A DNA stretch of 64,000 nucleotides, taken from Dehalococcoidia bacterium. GTDB lineage: Bacteria; Chloroflexota; Dehalococcoidia; UBA2979. The stretch is from NCBI GenBank assembly GCA_009692725.1, contig SHYP01000002.1:1-64000 (forward strand). The letters run 5' to 3'. The translations under genes and the position numbers were made by a program. The notes under the pieces are model-generated. The model did no database searches. It saw only the letters and a program-made list of their open reading frames with translations, and had not been told where the DNA came from. Shown piece after piece: positions 15,867 through 24,429 of this stretch (position 1 is the stretch's first letter; the number at the start of each line of letters is the position of its first letter).

Positions 15867-16645
15867 TCAGGCCCGACGTGGCGCCCGTCGTGCGCACCGC
15901 GGGGTGCGTCCGGGCCGCCTGGGCGGACGGCGCCTCCATCGTTCGGTCGGACTCCGAGCTCGAAGCGCTCGTCGTTCAGGGCCCGGAAGCTGCGAGCGGA
16001 TGACGTAGCCGACGCCGCGCATGTTCTCGACGAGGCCATCCACTCCCGCGCTTCGGAGCTTCGAGCGCAGCCGGCTGATGCGGGTCTCGATATAGTTCTG
16101 CTGGCCGCCGCCGCGGTAGCCCCGCACCTCGGGGGCAAGCTCGTCCGTAGCGATCACCTCGCCGCGTCGCGCCAGCAGCAGGCGCAGCAGGTCGAACTCC
16201 AGCCGCGTCACGCCGAGCGGCTGTCGATCCACGTACGCGGCGCGGCCCGCGTAATCCAGAGCCAGGCCTTGCGGTCCAGCGATCCAGGCGGCGGTGGACC
16301 GGGCAGCCAGCGACGCGACGGCCGACGTCAGACGCTGCCCCAGCGCCCTCGTGTCGATCGGCTGGCGAAGTACCTCGGCGCCGACAGCCAGCCAGAACCG
16401 CGTGTCCCGTGCCCGGGCGTGACGACCAGCACCGGCCCATCGTCGTGGGGGCGCATCGCGGCGCATTGCTCCGGCGTGAACGGCCCCTGAGGTTGCGCGC
16501 TGGCGAGCACCCCCGCACCGCCCCCGCACGAACCCACGGCTCCGCCGACGCGGCCGCCGGTACCGCCAGCACCCGCCAGGCCGGCGCAGACGAGCGCCGG
16601 CAGCAATTCCACGCATGGGTCGGCGTCACGGTCGCCGATCACCAT
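15867..16645 (-). pseudogene. OmpR/PhoB-type DNA-binding response regulator, degenerate and frameshifted
   Basis: The C-terminal winged helix is unmistakable: VTRLEFDLLRLLLARRGEVI, YIETRISRLRSKL, ENMRGVGYVIR. The N-terminal half, from ATG 16645 (MVIGDRDADPCVELLPALVC), should be a receiver domain but has a glycine-rich middle and no clear phospho-acceptor aspartate. Near 16408-16425 the frame changes (from DDGPVLVVTP to RDTRFWLAVGAEVLRQP). One base inserted or removed there would join the halves. No histidine kinase lies beside it. The C-terminal tail after VGYVIR is arginine-rich and may include read-through. From 15621 to 15866 I see no further gene. Confidence 0.65.
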
Positions 16646-16799
16646 CACCACACCGGATGACCTGCTTGCGGTGGGGCTCTCCCGGGCTTCGCTCGATGCG
16701 GGCTGGACCACCGGCGCGACACTCGCTTCTTCGTTGTGATGCTTCCGCAACACCCCGAGCGGGCTACGACCGCCCCGACCGATTGCACTGCCTGACGCG

Positions 16800-17180
16800 A
16801 TGCGAACGTTTCCGCGGCGTATCACAAACATCGTGGCACGTCCATCGCAGCCCGGCGCGGCCGCTGATCCTTGCCGCAACCTTGCCGCGCCCGTTACCAC
16901 GGCTGTCATGCGGTGTCCGCCCCCCGCCCGGCGTCGAGGATCGAGCGTGTGGCTGGGCGCTGCCTGCGGAGTTGGCGCGAAGAGAAGCATCCACTGCGAC
17001 GTCTGCGCAACGATCCACGACCAGGCGCTGGAGGTGCATCTCCTGCCGGACGTCCCCGTGCAGACCGAGAAAGGCACCATCATTGCCCACCGGCGGGGGG
17101 TGCAGCAGCTGCTGCCGTGTGGCGGTTGCGGCGAGTGGTTGCGCTCCGCGCTCGACCATCTCAAACGCGCGATGGCGTAG
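16800..17180 (+). CDS. Small protein with two CxxC motifs, possible zinc ribbon
   Basis: The last 65 residues look like a genuine small domain: IHCDVCATIHDQALEVHLLP and PCGGCGEWLRSALDHLKRAM, two CxxC pairs about 45 residues apart, as in rubredoxin-like or zinc-ribbon folds. The first 60 residues from ATG 16800 are arginine/proline-rich, so the true start is probably further in, perhaps an unrecognised GTG or TTG near 16950. I recognise no family. It lies alone between the damaged regulator and tRNA-Phe; the rest of 16646-17317 shows nothing else. Confidence 0.4.
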   Translation: MRTFPRRITNIVARPSQPGAAADPCRNLAAPVTTAVMRCPPPARRRGSSVWLGAACGVGAKRSIHCDVCATIHDQALEVHLLPDVPVQTEKGTIIAHRRGVQQLLPCGGCGEWLRSALDHLKRAMA

Positions 17181-17317
17181 CGAGTCCTGGCTGCCGCCCC
17201 GTCGCCGAGCCACCCCGCCCGACCGAGCCCCCCGGGGCATCGCCCGGCCGTCATCTGCCGCACGCTGCCTTCTAGCCGGGCACGCCCGCGACGCCTGCGC
17301 CGCCCGTGCAATGTGGT

Positions 17318-17392
17318 TGGTGCCGAGGGGCAGAGTTGAACTGCCGACACCGCGATTTTCAGTCGCGTGCTCTACCACTGAGCTACCTCGGC
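17318..17392 (-). tRNA. tRNA-Phe (GAA), CCA encoded
   Basis: The minus strand folds as a complete cloverleaf. The acceptor stem is GCCGAGG/CCTCGGC with discriminator A, the D arm GCTC-AGTGGTA-GAGC, the anticodon arm CGCGA-CTGAAAA-TCGCG with anticodon GAA, the variable loop GTGTC and the T arm GGCAG-TTCAACT-CTGCC. CCA is encoded at 17320-17318. The body is 72 nucleotides (17321-17392). Confidence 0.97.
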
Positions 17393-17540
17393 CCCGACCG
17401 GGCCAGACGCGCCCCGCCGGGGGGCGGCCGGCCCGGATCGTAGCCGCGAGCGCCACGGCGGACAACACGCGCGGCGCGCCGCCCCCCGCGCTCGCCCACG
17501 CCTCGCCGGCCGAGCGCCAGACTCAGCCGGCTCCCGTGCG

Positions 17541-18281
17541 CTAGCCGATGAACATCCCGCCGTTGACGTTGAACACCGCGCCCGTGATGTACGTCCCCTC
17601 GGTGACGATGTAACGAACCATGCTGGCGATCTCTTCCACCGTCCCGAAACGCCCCAGCAGCGCCTCGCCCTGCACGCGCGTGCGCTGCTCCTCGTTCAAC
17701 CCGCCGATCATGTCCGTGTCGATGAAGCCGGGCGCCACGGCGTTGACGTGGATCTTCGAGCGCGCACCCTCGCGCGCCGCCCCCCGCACGAAGCCGATCG
17801 CGGCCGCCTTCGACGTGCCGTAGTTCACCAGCCCGAGCCGCCCCGTCTCGCCGACAATCGACGAGAGCACCACCACGTGCCCGCCGCCCGCCTCGCCCAT
17901 CGGGCCCCAGACGGCGCTCGTGACGTTGTAGAGGCCGTCGACGTTCGTGCGGATTGGCTTCGCCCACTCGTCGGGCGTCATCCGCCCGAGCGTGCGGTCG
18001 GCGGTCGCCCCGGCGTTGTTCACCAGCACGCGCACCGGCCCGAGGTCCGCGATCACCTGCTTGACCATCGCCTGAGAGGCCGCGTAATCCGCGACATCCG
18101 CCTGGTAGGCACCGGCCTTGCCGCCGCTCTTCGTGATCTCGGCAACGACCTCGTTCGCCGCCGCCTCGTTCGCGACGTAGTTCACCGCGATCGTCGCCCC
18201 GTGCCTGGCCAGCTCCAGACAGATCGCCCGGCCGATGCCGCGCGACCCACCCGTGACCAGCGCTACCTGACCGTCCAGCAC
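17541..18281 (-). CDS. Short-chain dehydrogenase/reductase, 3-oxoacyl-[ACP] reductase-like
   Basis: 246 residues with the classical SDR set: the cofactor motif ALVTGGSRGIGRAICLEL, the structural motif VLVNNAGATADR, the catalytic Ser-Tyr-Lys in VVVLSSIVGETGRLGLVNYG and TSKAAAIGF, and the FabG-like PGFIDTDM and GAVFNVNGGM. The arginine after the glycine motif (GGSRGIG) fits NADPH preference. The start is taken as GTG 18281, nine bases after GGAG. A TTG at 18290 is possible, and the longer frame upstream is proline/arginine-rich. It may serve fatty acid synthesis or a hydroxyacyl-CoA step. Confidence 0.9.
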   Translation of the reverse strand: MLDGQVALVTGGSRGIGRAICLELARHGATIAVNYVANEAAANEVVAEITKSGGKAGAYQADVADYAASQAMVKQVIADLGPVRVLVNNAGATADRTLGRMTPDEWAKPIRTNVDGLYNVTSAVWGPMGEAGGGHVVVLSSIVGETGRLGLVNYGTSKAAAIGFVRGAAREGARSKIHVNAVAPGFIDTDMIGGLNEEQRTRVQGEALLGRFGTVEEIASMVRYIVTEGTYITGAVFNVNGGMFIG

Positions 18282-18403
18282 ACCCGCCAACTCCGTGCTC
18301 CCTCCGCCGGCTTCGCCGGGCTCCCCGCCGCCTGTACGCGCGCGCAGCCTACCGCACCCCCGCGTTCGCGGCCACGACCCGCGGCCCCGCCGCGCTCGCC
18401 CGG

Positions 18404-18432
18404 TTGACACGCCCCCCCTTCGGGCGTAGAGG
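18404..18432 (+). promoter_or_regulatory. Candidate sigma-70 promoter for the third crotonase gene
   Basis: A perfect -35 hexamer TTGACA (18404-18409), a 17-base spacer and TAGAGG (18427-18432) as a weak -10. It lies about 50 bases before the ATG of the crotonase gene at 18485, in the divergent gap with the SDR gene. Confidence 0.4.
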
Positions 18433-18484
18433 GAGGGCACGACGCAGGCCCGCGCGGCCCCGTACGCACCGAGGAGGTCCCGAC

Positions 18485-19249
18485 ATGCCCGACGTGATCT
18501 ATGACAAGAAAGACTTCTACGCGATCTTCACGCTCAACCGCCCGGAGCGGCTGAACGCCCTCGGCGGCACCCTCATGTCCGAGATGGAGGAGTACGTCTC
18601 CGACTTCAACGACGACGCGAACATGCGCGTCGGCATCGTCACCGGCGCCGGCCGCGCGTTCTGCGCGGGTGCCGACCTCAAGGAGATGGCCGAGCGTAAC
18701 GCCAGCGGCGCGCGCCGTCAGGGCGGCAGCATGAGCGGCATGATGTACTCGCGCAGCCCCAAGCCCTTCATCGCCGCGGTCAACGGCCTCGCCATCGGCG
18801 GCGGCATGGAGACCTCGCTTGACTGCGACATCCGCATCTGCTCGACGGACGCGTACTTCGGCCTGTTCGAGCCCAAGCGCGGCATCCTCGCCGGCTACGG
18901 CATCTACCACCTCCCGCGCGTCGTCGGCCTGTCCGCCGCCAACCACATCCTGCTCACAGCTGACCGCATCAGCCCGGAGCAGGCGCTCGCGTGGGGCGTC
19001 GTGACCGAGGTCACCGCCCCCGACCGCCTCATCCCGCGCGCCGTCGAGCTCGCCGAGCTCATCGCCGCCAACGCGCCCCTCTCCATCCAGGGCACGAAGG
19101 CCGTGATCCAGGTCTGGCGCAAGGCGCTCATGGAGGAGTCGCTGCGCGTCGGCGAGTGGGTCAGCAAGGTCGTGCTCGCCTCCGACGACTCGAAGGAAGG
19201 CCCGAAGGCCTTCGCCGAGAAGCGCCCCGCGGTCTGGACCGGCCGCTAG
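18485..19249 (+). CDS. Enoyl-CoA hydratase/isomerase family protein 3
   Basis: 254 residues, an intact crotonase: FTLNRPERLNALGGTLM, IVTGAGRAFCAGADLKEMAE and AAVNGLAIGGGMETSLDCDI for the oxyanion hole, then FGLFEPKRGILAGYGIYHLP, and the usual C-terminal trimerisation helices ending KAFAEKRPAVWTGR. One glutamate (FEPK) occupies the first catalytic region; the second loop is glycine/tyrosine, so hydratase activity is not assured. GAGGAGG precedes ATG 18485. It is divergent from the SDR gene and followed by a strong terminator hairpin, so it is probably transcribed alone. Confidence 0.92.
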   Translation: MPDVIYDKKDFYAIFTLNRPERLNALGGTLMSEMEEYVSDFNDDANMRVGIVTGAGRAFCAGADLKEMAERNASGARRQGGSMSGMMYSRSPKPFIAAVNGLAIGGGMETSLDCDIRICSTDAYFGLFEPKRGILAGYGIYHLPRVVGLSAANHILLTADRISPEQALAWGVVTEVTAPDRLIPRAVELAELIAANAPLSIQGTKAVIQVWRKALMEESLRVGEWVSKVVLASDDSKEGPKAFAEKRPAVWTGR

Positions 19250-19323
19250 GTCACTCGGTCATTCGCCGTGACGGGCACGGGCTCGGGCGGCTTGGCTGAC
19301 CGGTAGGCTTGGCGCTAGTCGCA

Positions 19324-19351
19324 AACGAGGGCGCCCCGCGGCGCCCTCGTT
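19324..19351 (+). terminator. Intrinsic terminator after the third crotonase gene
   Basis: An 11-12 base-pair stem (ACGAGGGCGCC at 19325-19335 with GGCGCCCTCGT at 19340-19350, extendable by one A-T pair), a four-base loop CCGC, then a T-containing tail TCGTTCGTCG. It lies 75 bases after the stop and between convergent genes, so it may also serve the minus strand. Confidence 0.75.
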
Positions 19352-19442
19352 CGTTCGTCGCTTCGAGCCGCTGCCGGCCTGCCGCAGCCCCGGAAGTTAT
19401 GTCGCTCGTGACGCGCCTCGCCCGTCCGGCAGCCAGCCGCCG

Positions 19443-19949
19443 TCAGGCGTCAGGGGCTGTGCCGATGCGCCGCGCCGGGTTGCCGACGACGACCGCGCCC
19501 GCCTCGACGTCACGCGTGACCACGCTGCCCGCGCCGACCATTGCTGCCGCGCCCACGGTCACCCCCGGCAGCACGATCGCGCCCGCACCCACGCTCGCGC
19601 GGCGGCGCACCGTCACGCCCTCGCACGTCCAGTCGTCCGCGCGCTTCGGGCTGCCGTCCGCGTTCGTCGCGCGCGGCCAGCAGTCGTTCGTGAGGATCGC
19701 GCCGGGGCCGAGGAACACCTCGTCCTCCACCACCGCGCCGCGATGCGCGTTCACGTAGTTATCGAGCTTGCAGCGGTCCCCGACCACGACATCCACGTCG
19801 ACGAACGCGCCCTGCCCGAGCTGGCAGTCCGCGCCCACGCGCGCCCCGCTCCGTACCGTCGCGAACTGCCACACCCGCGTGCGCGCCCCCACCGTCGCCC
19901 CGTCCTCCACGTGTGCCAGCGGGTGCACGTACGCCGTCGGGTCGATCAC
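19443..19949 (-). CDS. Acyltransferase, hexapeptide-repeat (WbpD/WlbB-like)
   Basis: 168 residues with many left-handed beta-helix hexapeptides: YVHPLAHVEDGATVGARTRV, FATVRSGARVGADCQLGQGA, the NAHRGAVVEDEVFLGPGAIL loop with its catalytic histidine, LTNDCWPRA, ASVGAGAIVLPGVTVG and AVVVGNPARRIG. This pattern is typical of the N-acetyltransferases that finish UDP-GlcNAc3NAcA-type sugars. The GTG start at 19949 overlaps the epimerase stop (GTGA). It is the last gene of a four-gene nucleotide-sugar cassette with dehydrogenase, aminotransferase and epimerase. The exact sugar is inferred, not shown. Confidence 0.85.
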   Translation of the reverse strand: MIDPTAYVHPLAHVEDGATVGARTRVWQFATVRSGARVGADCQLGQGAFVDVDVVVGDRCKLDNYVNAHRGAVVEDEVFLGPGAILTNDCWPRATNADGSPKRADDWTCEGVTVRRRASVGAGAIVLPGVTVGAAAMVGAGSVVTRDVEAGAVVVGNPARRIGTAPDA

Positions 19950-20983
19950 GCGCGCGCCGGCGCCGGGGCGGCTGCGGCGACAGACTGCCAGTTGTGCAGC
20001 ACCTCCTGCGCAAGCAGCGCCTCCGGCGGCTCGCCTTGCTCCCCGTACCACACCGCCAGCCGCTCCAGCCCCTCGCGCAGCGGCACCGCGGGCGCGAAGC
20101 CGAGCAGCTCCCCCGCGAGCGTGCTGTCGGCGTACAGGCGCAGCACGTCGCCCGGCCGCGGCACGTCGTGCTGGACGTCGCCCGCGCCGCCCGCGGCCAC
20201 CTCGAGCACCGTGCGCGCGAGCTCATTGATCGCGATCTCGCGCCCGCTGCCGAGGTTGATCGTCTGTCCGACTGCCGCCGCCGCGGTCGCCGCGAGCAGG
20301 ATCCCGCGCGCCGTGTCCGCGACGTACGTGAAGTCGCGCGTCTGCGTGCCGTCACCGAACACGATCAGCGGCCGGCCTGCGAGCGCGCGCAGCAGGAAGC
20401 GCGGAATCACCTCGCCGCTGTCGCCCTCGTGGTGCGAGCGCGGCCCGTACGCATTGAACGGCCGCACCACCACCGTCGGGAAGCCGTACGTCTCGTGGTA
20501 GGCGCGCGCGTAGCACTCACCCGCAAGCTTCCCCGCCCCGTACACCGTGAGCGGATACGTCGGATGCGCCTCCGTCATCGGCGCCCAGCGCGCGGTGCCG
20601 TACACCTCGGAGCTCGACACGTGCACGAACCGTTCGACCCCCGCCGCGCGCGCAAGCGCGAGCAGTTGCAGCGTGGCCGTCGCGTTCACGTCGTGGTTCT
20701 CCGCAGGCGAGTGGATCGAGTGCCGCACGCCGAGGCACGCGAGATGAAACACCACGTCCGTGCCCGCGAGCAGCTCGGCCATCCGCGCACCGTCGCGCAC
20801 GTCCGCCTCGACGAAGCGCAGCACCTCCGGCGCGAGCCCGGCGAGGTGCTCGCGCTTCCCGTTCACGAGGTTGTCGACGACCGTCACCGCGGCGCCCGCG
20901 CCGACGAGCTGGTGCGCAAGCTCGGCGCCGATGAAGCCCGCGCCGCCCGTGACCAGCACGCGCGCGCCGCGCAGCTCGCTCAT
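19946..20983 (-). CDS. NAD-dependent epimerase/dehydratase of nucleotide sugars
   Basis: 345 residues of the extended SDR family: VLVTGGAGFIGAELAHQL at the N-terminus, VDNLVNGKREHL for NAD, VFHLACLGVRHSIHSP, the catalytic pair in VHVSSSEVYGTARW and YGAGKLAGECYARAYHE (Y-x3-K), then VVRPFNAYGPRSHHEGDSGE. It looks like UDP-glucose/GlcNAc 4-epimerase or 4,6-dehydratase relatives. Start ATG 20983 overlaps the stop of the aminotransferase gene; its own stop overlaps the acyltransferase start. All genes of the cassette are coupled in this way. Confidence 0.9.
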   Translation of the reverse strand: MSELRGARVLVTGGAGFIGAELAHQLVGAGAAVTVVDNLVNGKREHLAGLAPEVLRFVEADVRDGARMAELLAGTDVVFHLACLGVRHSIHSPAENHDVNATATLQLLALARAAGVERFVHVSSSEVYGTARWAPMTEAHPTYPLTVYGAGKLAGECYARAYHETYGFPTVVVRPFNAYGPRSHHEGDSGEVIPRFLLRALAGRPLIVFGDGTQTRDFTYVADTARGILLAATAAAAVGQTINLGSGREIAINELARTVLEVAAGGAGDVQHDVPRPGDVLRLYADSTLAGELLGFAPAVPLREGLERLAVWYGEQGEPPEALLAQEVLHNWQSVAAAAPAPARA

Positions 20984-21585
20984 CGCGCGCCTCCGAGCTC
21001 GGCCACCGCGGCGCGCACTGCGCCAGCGACGTGCTCGGCGTGTCCATCGGTCAGCTCCGCGTACATCGGCAGCGACAGCACTTCGCGCGCGGCTGCCTCG
21101 GTCTCCGGCAGCGATCCTTCGCCGCCGCCGAACTCGCGGTACGGCGGCTGCAGGTGCACGGGCAGCGGGTAGTGCACGCCCGTCGCCACGCCCTCCGCCG
21201 CAAGCGCGGCCGCCAGCACGTCGCGCTGTGCGTGCCGCACAACGTACAGGTGGTACACGTGCTCGGCGCCCGCCTGCACGCGCGGCGTCTCCACGCCCGC
21301 TCCTGCGAGCAGCGCGTCGTACTGGGCCGCTCGGCTGCGCCGGCGCTCCGCCCAACCGTCGAGGTAGGGCAGCTTCACGCGCAGCGCCGCCGTGCCGGAG
21401 TTCACCGCCACCGCCTCACGCACGCCGCAGTAGCGCACGAACTCCTGCTCGAACGACGCGACCTCGGGCCCGCCGACGTACTGCCCGCCGCGTAGCACCG
21501 CCAGCACGCGCGCCTCAAGCTCCGGCCCGATCGCCGCGTACTGCGCACCCAGGTCGACGAACGGGACCTGCACGATCGTCGTCAC
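20980..21585 (-). pseudogene. DegT/DnrJ/EryC1 aminotransferase with core deleted in frame
   Basis: About 201 residues, against roughly 370 for the family. The N-terminus is normal (VPFVDLGAQYAAIGPELEAR, GGQYVGGPEVASFEQEFVRY, AVNSGTAAL). The next residues, RVKLPYLDGWAERRR, belong about 160-170 residues later in a full-length protein, and the C-terminus is normal (YHLYVVR, GVHYPLPVHLQPPYREF, VLSLPMYAELTD). The junction is near 21381. The missing block includes the PLP-binding lysine, the catalytic acid (EDA motif) and most of the large domain, so the product cannot transaminate. The frame is intact across the deletion and both stop-start overlaps with the neighbours remain. GTG 21585 (or 21588) overlaps the oxidoreductase stop. 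Confidence 0.85.
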
Positions 21586-22658
21586 CACGAGATCCTGGTC
21601 ACTCGCCCGCCGTTGGCGAGCGACTGCTGCGCTGCCTCGAGCATCGCCACTGCCCGGCTGCCCGCGAGCCCGTCGCTGAGCGGCGCGGTCCCCGCGGCGA
21701 TCGATGTGGCGAAGTGCCGCGCGCCCGTCTGCAACGCCTCCGCCGGATCGAGCTTCGGCGCGTACATGTCGCCCGAGCGATACTCGACGAGCAGCCGCCG
21801 CCGGTCCGCCTCCGTGTCACCGTTCACCGTGACGCCGCGGTCGTAGATGCGCAGCTTCTCGCTCGGCACCATGTCGTCGTACACGATCATGCGGTCGGTG
21901 CCGCACAGCGTGGCCATGCGGATCTTCACCGGCGCGAGCCAGTTCACGTGGGAGTGCGCGATGAAGTTCTGCTCGTAGTGCAGCGTCACGTACGCGATGC
22001 TCTCGCTCACCCCATCGCCGCTGCCGATGTGCCGCGCGCCCTGTGCCGACACCGCGATCGGCCGGAACGGCAGCAGGTAGTCGACGATCGAGACGTCGTG
22101 GATGCCGAGGTCCCAGATCACGTTGACGTCGTTCTGGTACAGCCCCAGGTTCACGCGCACGGAGTCGTAGTACAGCAGCTCGCCGAGCTCGCCTGCGTCG
22201 ATGCGCGTGCGCATCGCCTGCACCGCGACCGTGTACACGAACGTGTGATCGACCATCAGCGTGAGGCCCTTGCGGTGCGCGAGCTCTGTGAGCCGCATCG
22301 CCTCCGCGTAGCTCGGCGCGAGCGGCTTCTCCACCCACACATGCTTCCCGGCCTCCAGCGCGCGCCGCGCCAGCGCGTAGTGCGTCGCGGTCGGCGTCGC
22401 GATCGCGACCGCGTCGACCCGGGGGTCGTGCAGGATGTCCTCGACGTCGGTCGTGAGCGTCAGTGTCGGGTAGCGCCGCCCGATGGCGGCCAGCCGCTCC
22501 TGGCTCAGGTCGCTCGCCGCAACCACGGTGGACCCCGGCGCCTCGAAGAAGTTGCGCACGAGGTTCGGGCCCCAGTAGCCGGCCCCCACGACCGCCACCC
22601 GCAACTCCGCCGGCTGCGCCGCCGCGGCCGCCGCGTGCTCCCGCTCCACTCCAACCAT
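21582..22658 (-). CDS. Gfo/Idh/MocA-family oxidoreductase (WlbA/WbpB-like)
   Basis: 358 residues. The Rossmann motif is VAVVGAGYWGPNLVRNFFEA, the family signature AIATPTATHYALARRALEAG and HVWVEKPLAPSYAEA with the conserved EKP lysine, then VDHTFVYT and WDLGIHDVSIVDYLLP with the catalytic histidine region. It is the first gene of the sugar cassette, and its order with aminotransferase and acetyltransferase matches the route in which a UDP-sugar uronate is oxidised at C3, aminated and acetylated. The ATG at 22658 has a strong GGAGGGAGGG upstream. It is intact, unlike its aminotransferase partner. Confidence 0.9.
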   Translation of the reverse strand: MVGVEREHAAAAAAQPAELRVAVVGAGYWGPNLVRNFFEAPGSTVVAASDLSQERLAAIGRRYPTLTLTTDVEDILHDPRVDAVAIATPTATHYALARRALEAGKHVWVEKPLAPSYAEAMRLTELAHRKGLTLMVDHTFVYTVAVQAMRTRIDAGELGELLYYDSVRVNLGLYQNDVNVIWDLGIHDVSIVDYLLPFRPIAVSAQGARHIGSGDGVSESIAYVTLHYEQNFIAHSHVNWLAPVKIRMATLCGTDRMIVYDDMVPSEKLRIYDRGVTVNGDTEADRRRLLVEYRSGDMYAPKLDPAEALQTGARHFATSIAAGTAPLSDGLAGSRAVAMLEAAQQSLANGGRVTRISW

Positions 22659-23108
22659 GCAACCCTCCCTCCACGAGCCCATGCACCGGCCCGGTCCGCG
22701 ATTCTAGGCGGCAGCCGGTGGCAGCCTCGTGGAGCCCCGGTGGAGGCCGGCCGGCCGGGCGCACGCTGGCTGTCGCCACGCGAGCTGACGCCCGACGCGA
22801 CCCGGCGCGGGCCGAGCGCGCGCGGTCCGAACGGCGATCCGGCAGCGCTCGGGATACAGGCGGGGAACGCAGGATGGCCGGCGGGCCGGCCCGCCTGCGG
22901 GCTCGCCCCGTCGCCCCACCCCGCCGCACCGAGCGCGTCGCCCACCGCAGTCCGCCGCGCCCGCCACTGCGCGCAGCCCACCGCCGGTTGTGCGACGCTA
23001 CCGCCCGACGTACGCAGTCCCGTACGTCGCGCGCGCACGGAAGCGCGTGCAGCGTGGGAATATACACGAGAATGCTGCGCACGTGCGCACGCGAACGGAG
23101 ATGCACGC
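22659..23108. other. 450-base divergent intergenic region
   Basis: No supported gene. The long open frames here are arginine/proline-rich shadows on both strands. The right end holds the leader of the aminotransferase gene: a local A/T patch (AATATACA, 23059-23066) and a perfect 14-base palindrome TGCGCACGTGCGCA at 23076-23089, which could be an operator, just before GGAG and the ATG at 23109. Confidence 0.4.
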
Positions 23109-24377
23109 ATGGTCAACGATGTAACGCCCAGCACCGCGCACGACACGCGCTGGGCGTGGCTGCGCACGCACACGCCGGTGCTGCGCGACACCGTGTACAT
23201 GAACTGCGGATGGCAGGGCCCGCTCAGCGACGACGTCGCCGCGGCGATGCACGATTGGATCGACCGCGAGCTCACACTCGGGCCGACGAGCCGCTCGCTG
23301 CTCGACGCGCGCATCGCACTCGGTGCGCGCTACCGCGAGCGCGTCGCGGCGTTGCTTGGCGCCGACGCGGACGAGATCGCGATCACCGATAACACCACGC
23401 ACGGTCTGAACTTCGTCACCGCCGGGCTGCCGATCGCGCCGGGCGACGGCGTCGTCACCACAGGCGTCGAGCACCCGTCCGGTATCGTGCCCGCGTACTA
23501 CCTGCGCGAACGTCGCGGCGCCGACCTGCACATCGTGCCGATCGCCGCCGACGATTCGCCCGGCGCGATGATCGAACGCTTTTCCGCCGTATGCGACGCG
23601 CGCACGCGGCTCGTGCTGATCTCCGGCGTGTCGTTCTCCACCGGCCAGCGCCTGCCGCTCGCGGAGATCGTCGCGCTCGCGCACCGCGCCAGCCCGCAGG
23701 CACGCGTGCTCGTCGACGGCGCGCAGACCGCCGGCCACGAGCCGCTCGACGTGCACTCGAGCGGTGTCGACGCGTACGCCATCCCCATGCACAAGTGGCT
23801 CTGCGGCCCTGGCGGGCTCGGCGCGCTGTACGTGCGCCGCGATCGCATCGCGGAGCTCGAACCCGCCGCCGTCTCCGGCCACGCCGCCGCGTCGTACGAC
23901 TTCGCCGGCAACTTCACCCCGGAGCGCGAGTCGATCCAGAAGTTCGAGCTGACGACGGTGTCCGGGCCGCTGCTCGCCGGCGGCGTCGCCGCCATCGACC
24001 AGTACCTTGCGTCCGGCCCCCTTGCGGTCTGGGACCGCGTGCGGGCGCTCACCGCGCTCGCGGGCGAACGCTTCACGCGCATCCCCGGCGTCACCGTCAC
24101 CAGCGCCCGCGGCGACACCACGCGCAGCGGGCTCTTCGCGTTCCACGCGCAGGGGCTCGACGCCCAGCTGCTCGCGGCGCACCTGCAGTTCGCGGCGCAC
24201 GCCGTCTGCCGCTCCGTCCGCGAACTAGACTCGGTGCGATTGTCGCTGCACGTCTACAACACGCCCGCCGAGATCGAGACCGTCGCACAGGCCGTCGAGG
24301 GCGCGCTCGCGCACGGCGTCGCGCCCGAGGCTGCGGACTTCGTCCCCAACTTCGCCCGCGCCGTGAAGGAAACCTAG
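23109..24377 (+). CDS. Class V aminotransferase (cysteine desulfurase/isopenicillin epimerase-like)
   Basis: 422 residues, a PLP enzyme of the NifS/CsdB fold. It has VYMNCGWQGPLSDDVAAAM at the N-terminus, ITDNTTHGLNFVTAGLP, EHPSGIVPAYYLRER, the PLP aspartate in VLVDGAQTAGHEPLDV and the Schiff-base lysine K229 in AIPMHKWLCGPGGLG. It lacks an obvious cysteine loop of the SufS type near the C-terminus, so it is more likely an aminotransferase or epimerase-like member than a desulfurase. The start at ATG 23109 follows GGAG. It is monocistronic in appearance; substrate unknown. Confidence 0.88.
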   Translation: MVNDVTPSTAHDTRWAWLRTHTPVLRDTVYMNCGWQGPLSDDVAAAMHDWIDRELTLGPTSRSLLDARIALGARYRERVAALLGADADEIAITDNTTHGLNFVTAGLPIAPGDGVVTTGVEHPSGIVPAYYLRERRGADLHIVPIAADDSPGAMIERFSAVCDARTRLVLISGVSFSTGQRLPLAEIVALAHRASPQARVLVDGAQTAGHEPLDVHSSGVDAYAIPMHKWLCGPGGLGALYVRRDRIAELEPAAVSGHAAASYDFAGNFTPERESIQKFELTTVSGPLLAGGVAAIDQYLASGPLAVWDRVRALTALAGERFTRIPGVTVTSARGDTTRSGLFAFHAQGLDAQLLAAHLQFAAHAVCRSVRELDSVRLSLHVYNTPAEIETVAQAVEGALAHGVAPEAADFVPNFARAVKET

Positions 24378-24429
24378 GCCGCTCGCAGCGTCCTCGCCGC
24401 CGCGTGCTAGCATTTGTGCGATCCCGGCC

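Noticed and set aside
15698..16003. Possible 101-residue plus-strand protein
   Set aside because: The translation is smoother than most shadows, but it overlaps the C-terminus of the response regulator, has no ribosome binding site and no recognisable domain.
20760..23108. Extension of the class V aminotransferase frame far upstream (total 1205 codons)
   Set aside because: The upstream part is antisense to the sugar cassette and has no protein character. The conserved protein starts at 23109 behind a ribosome binding site.
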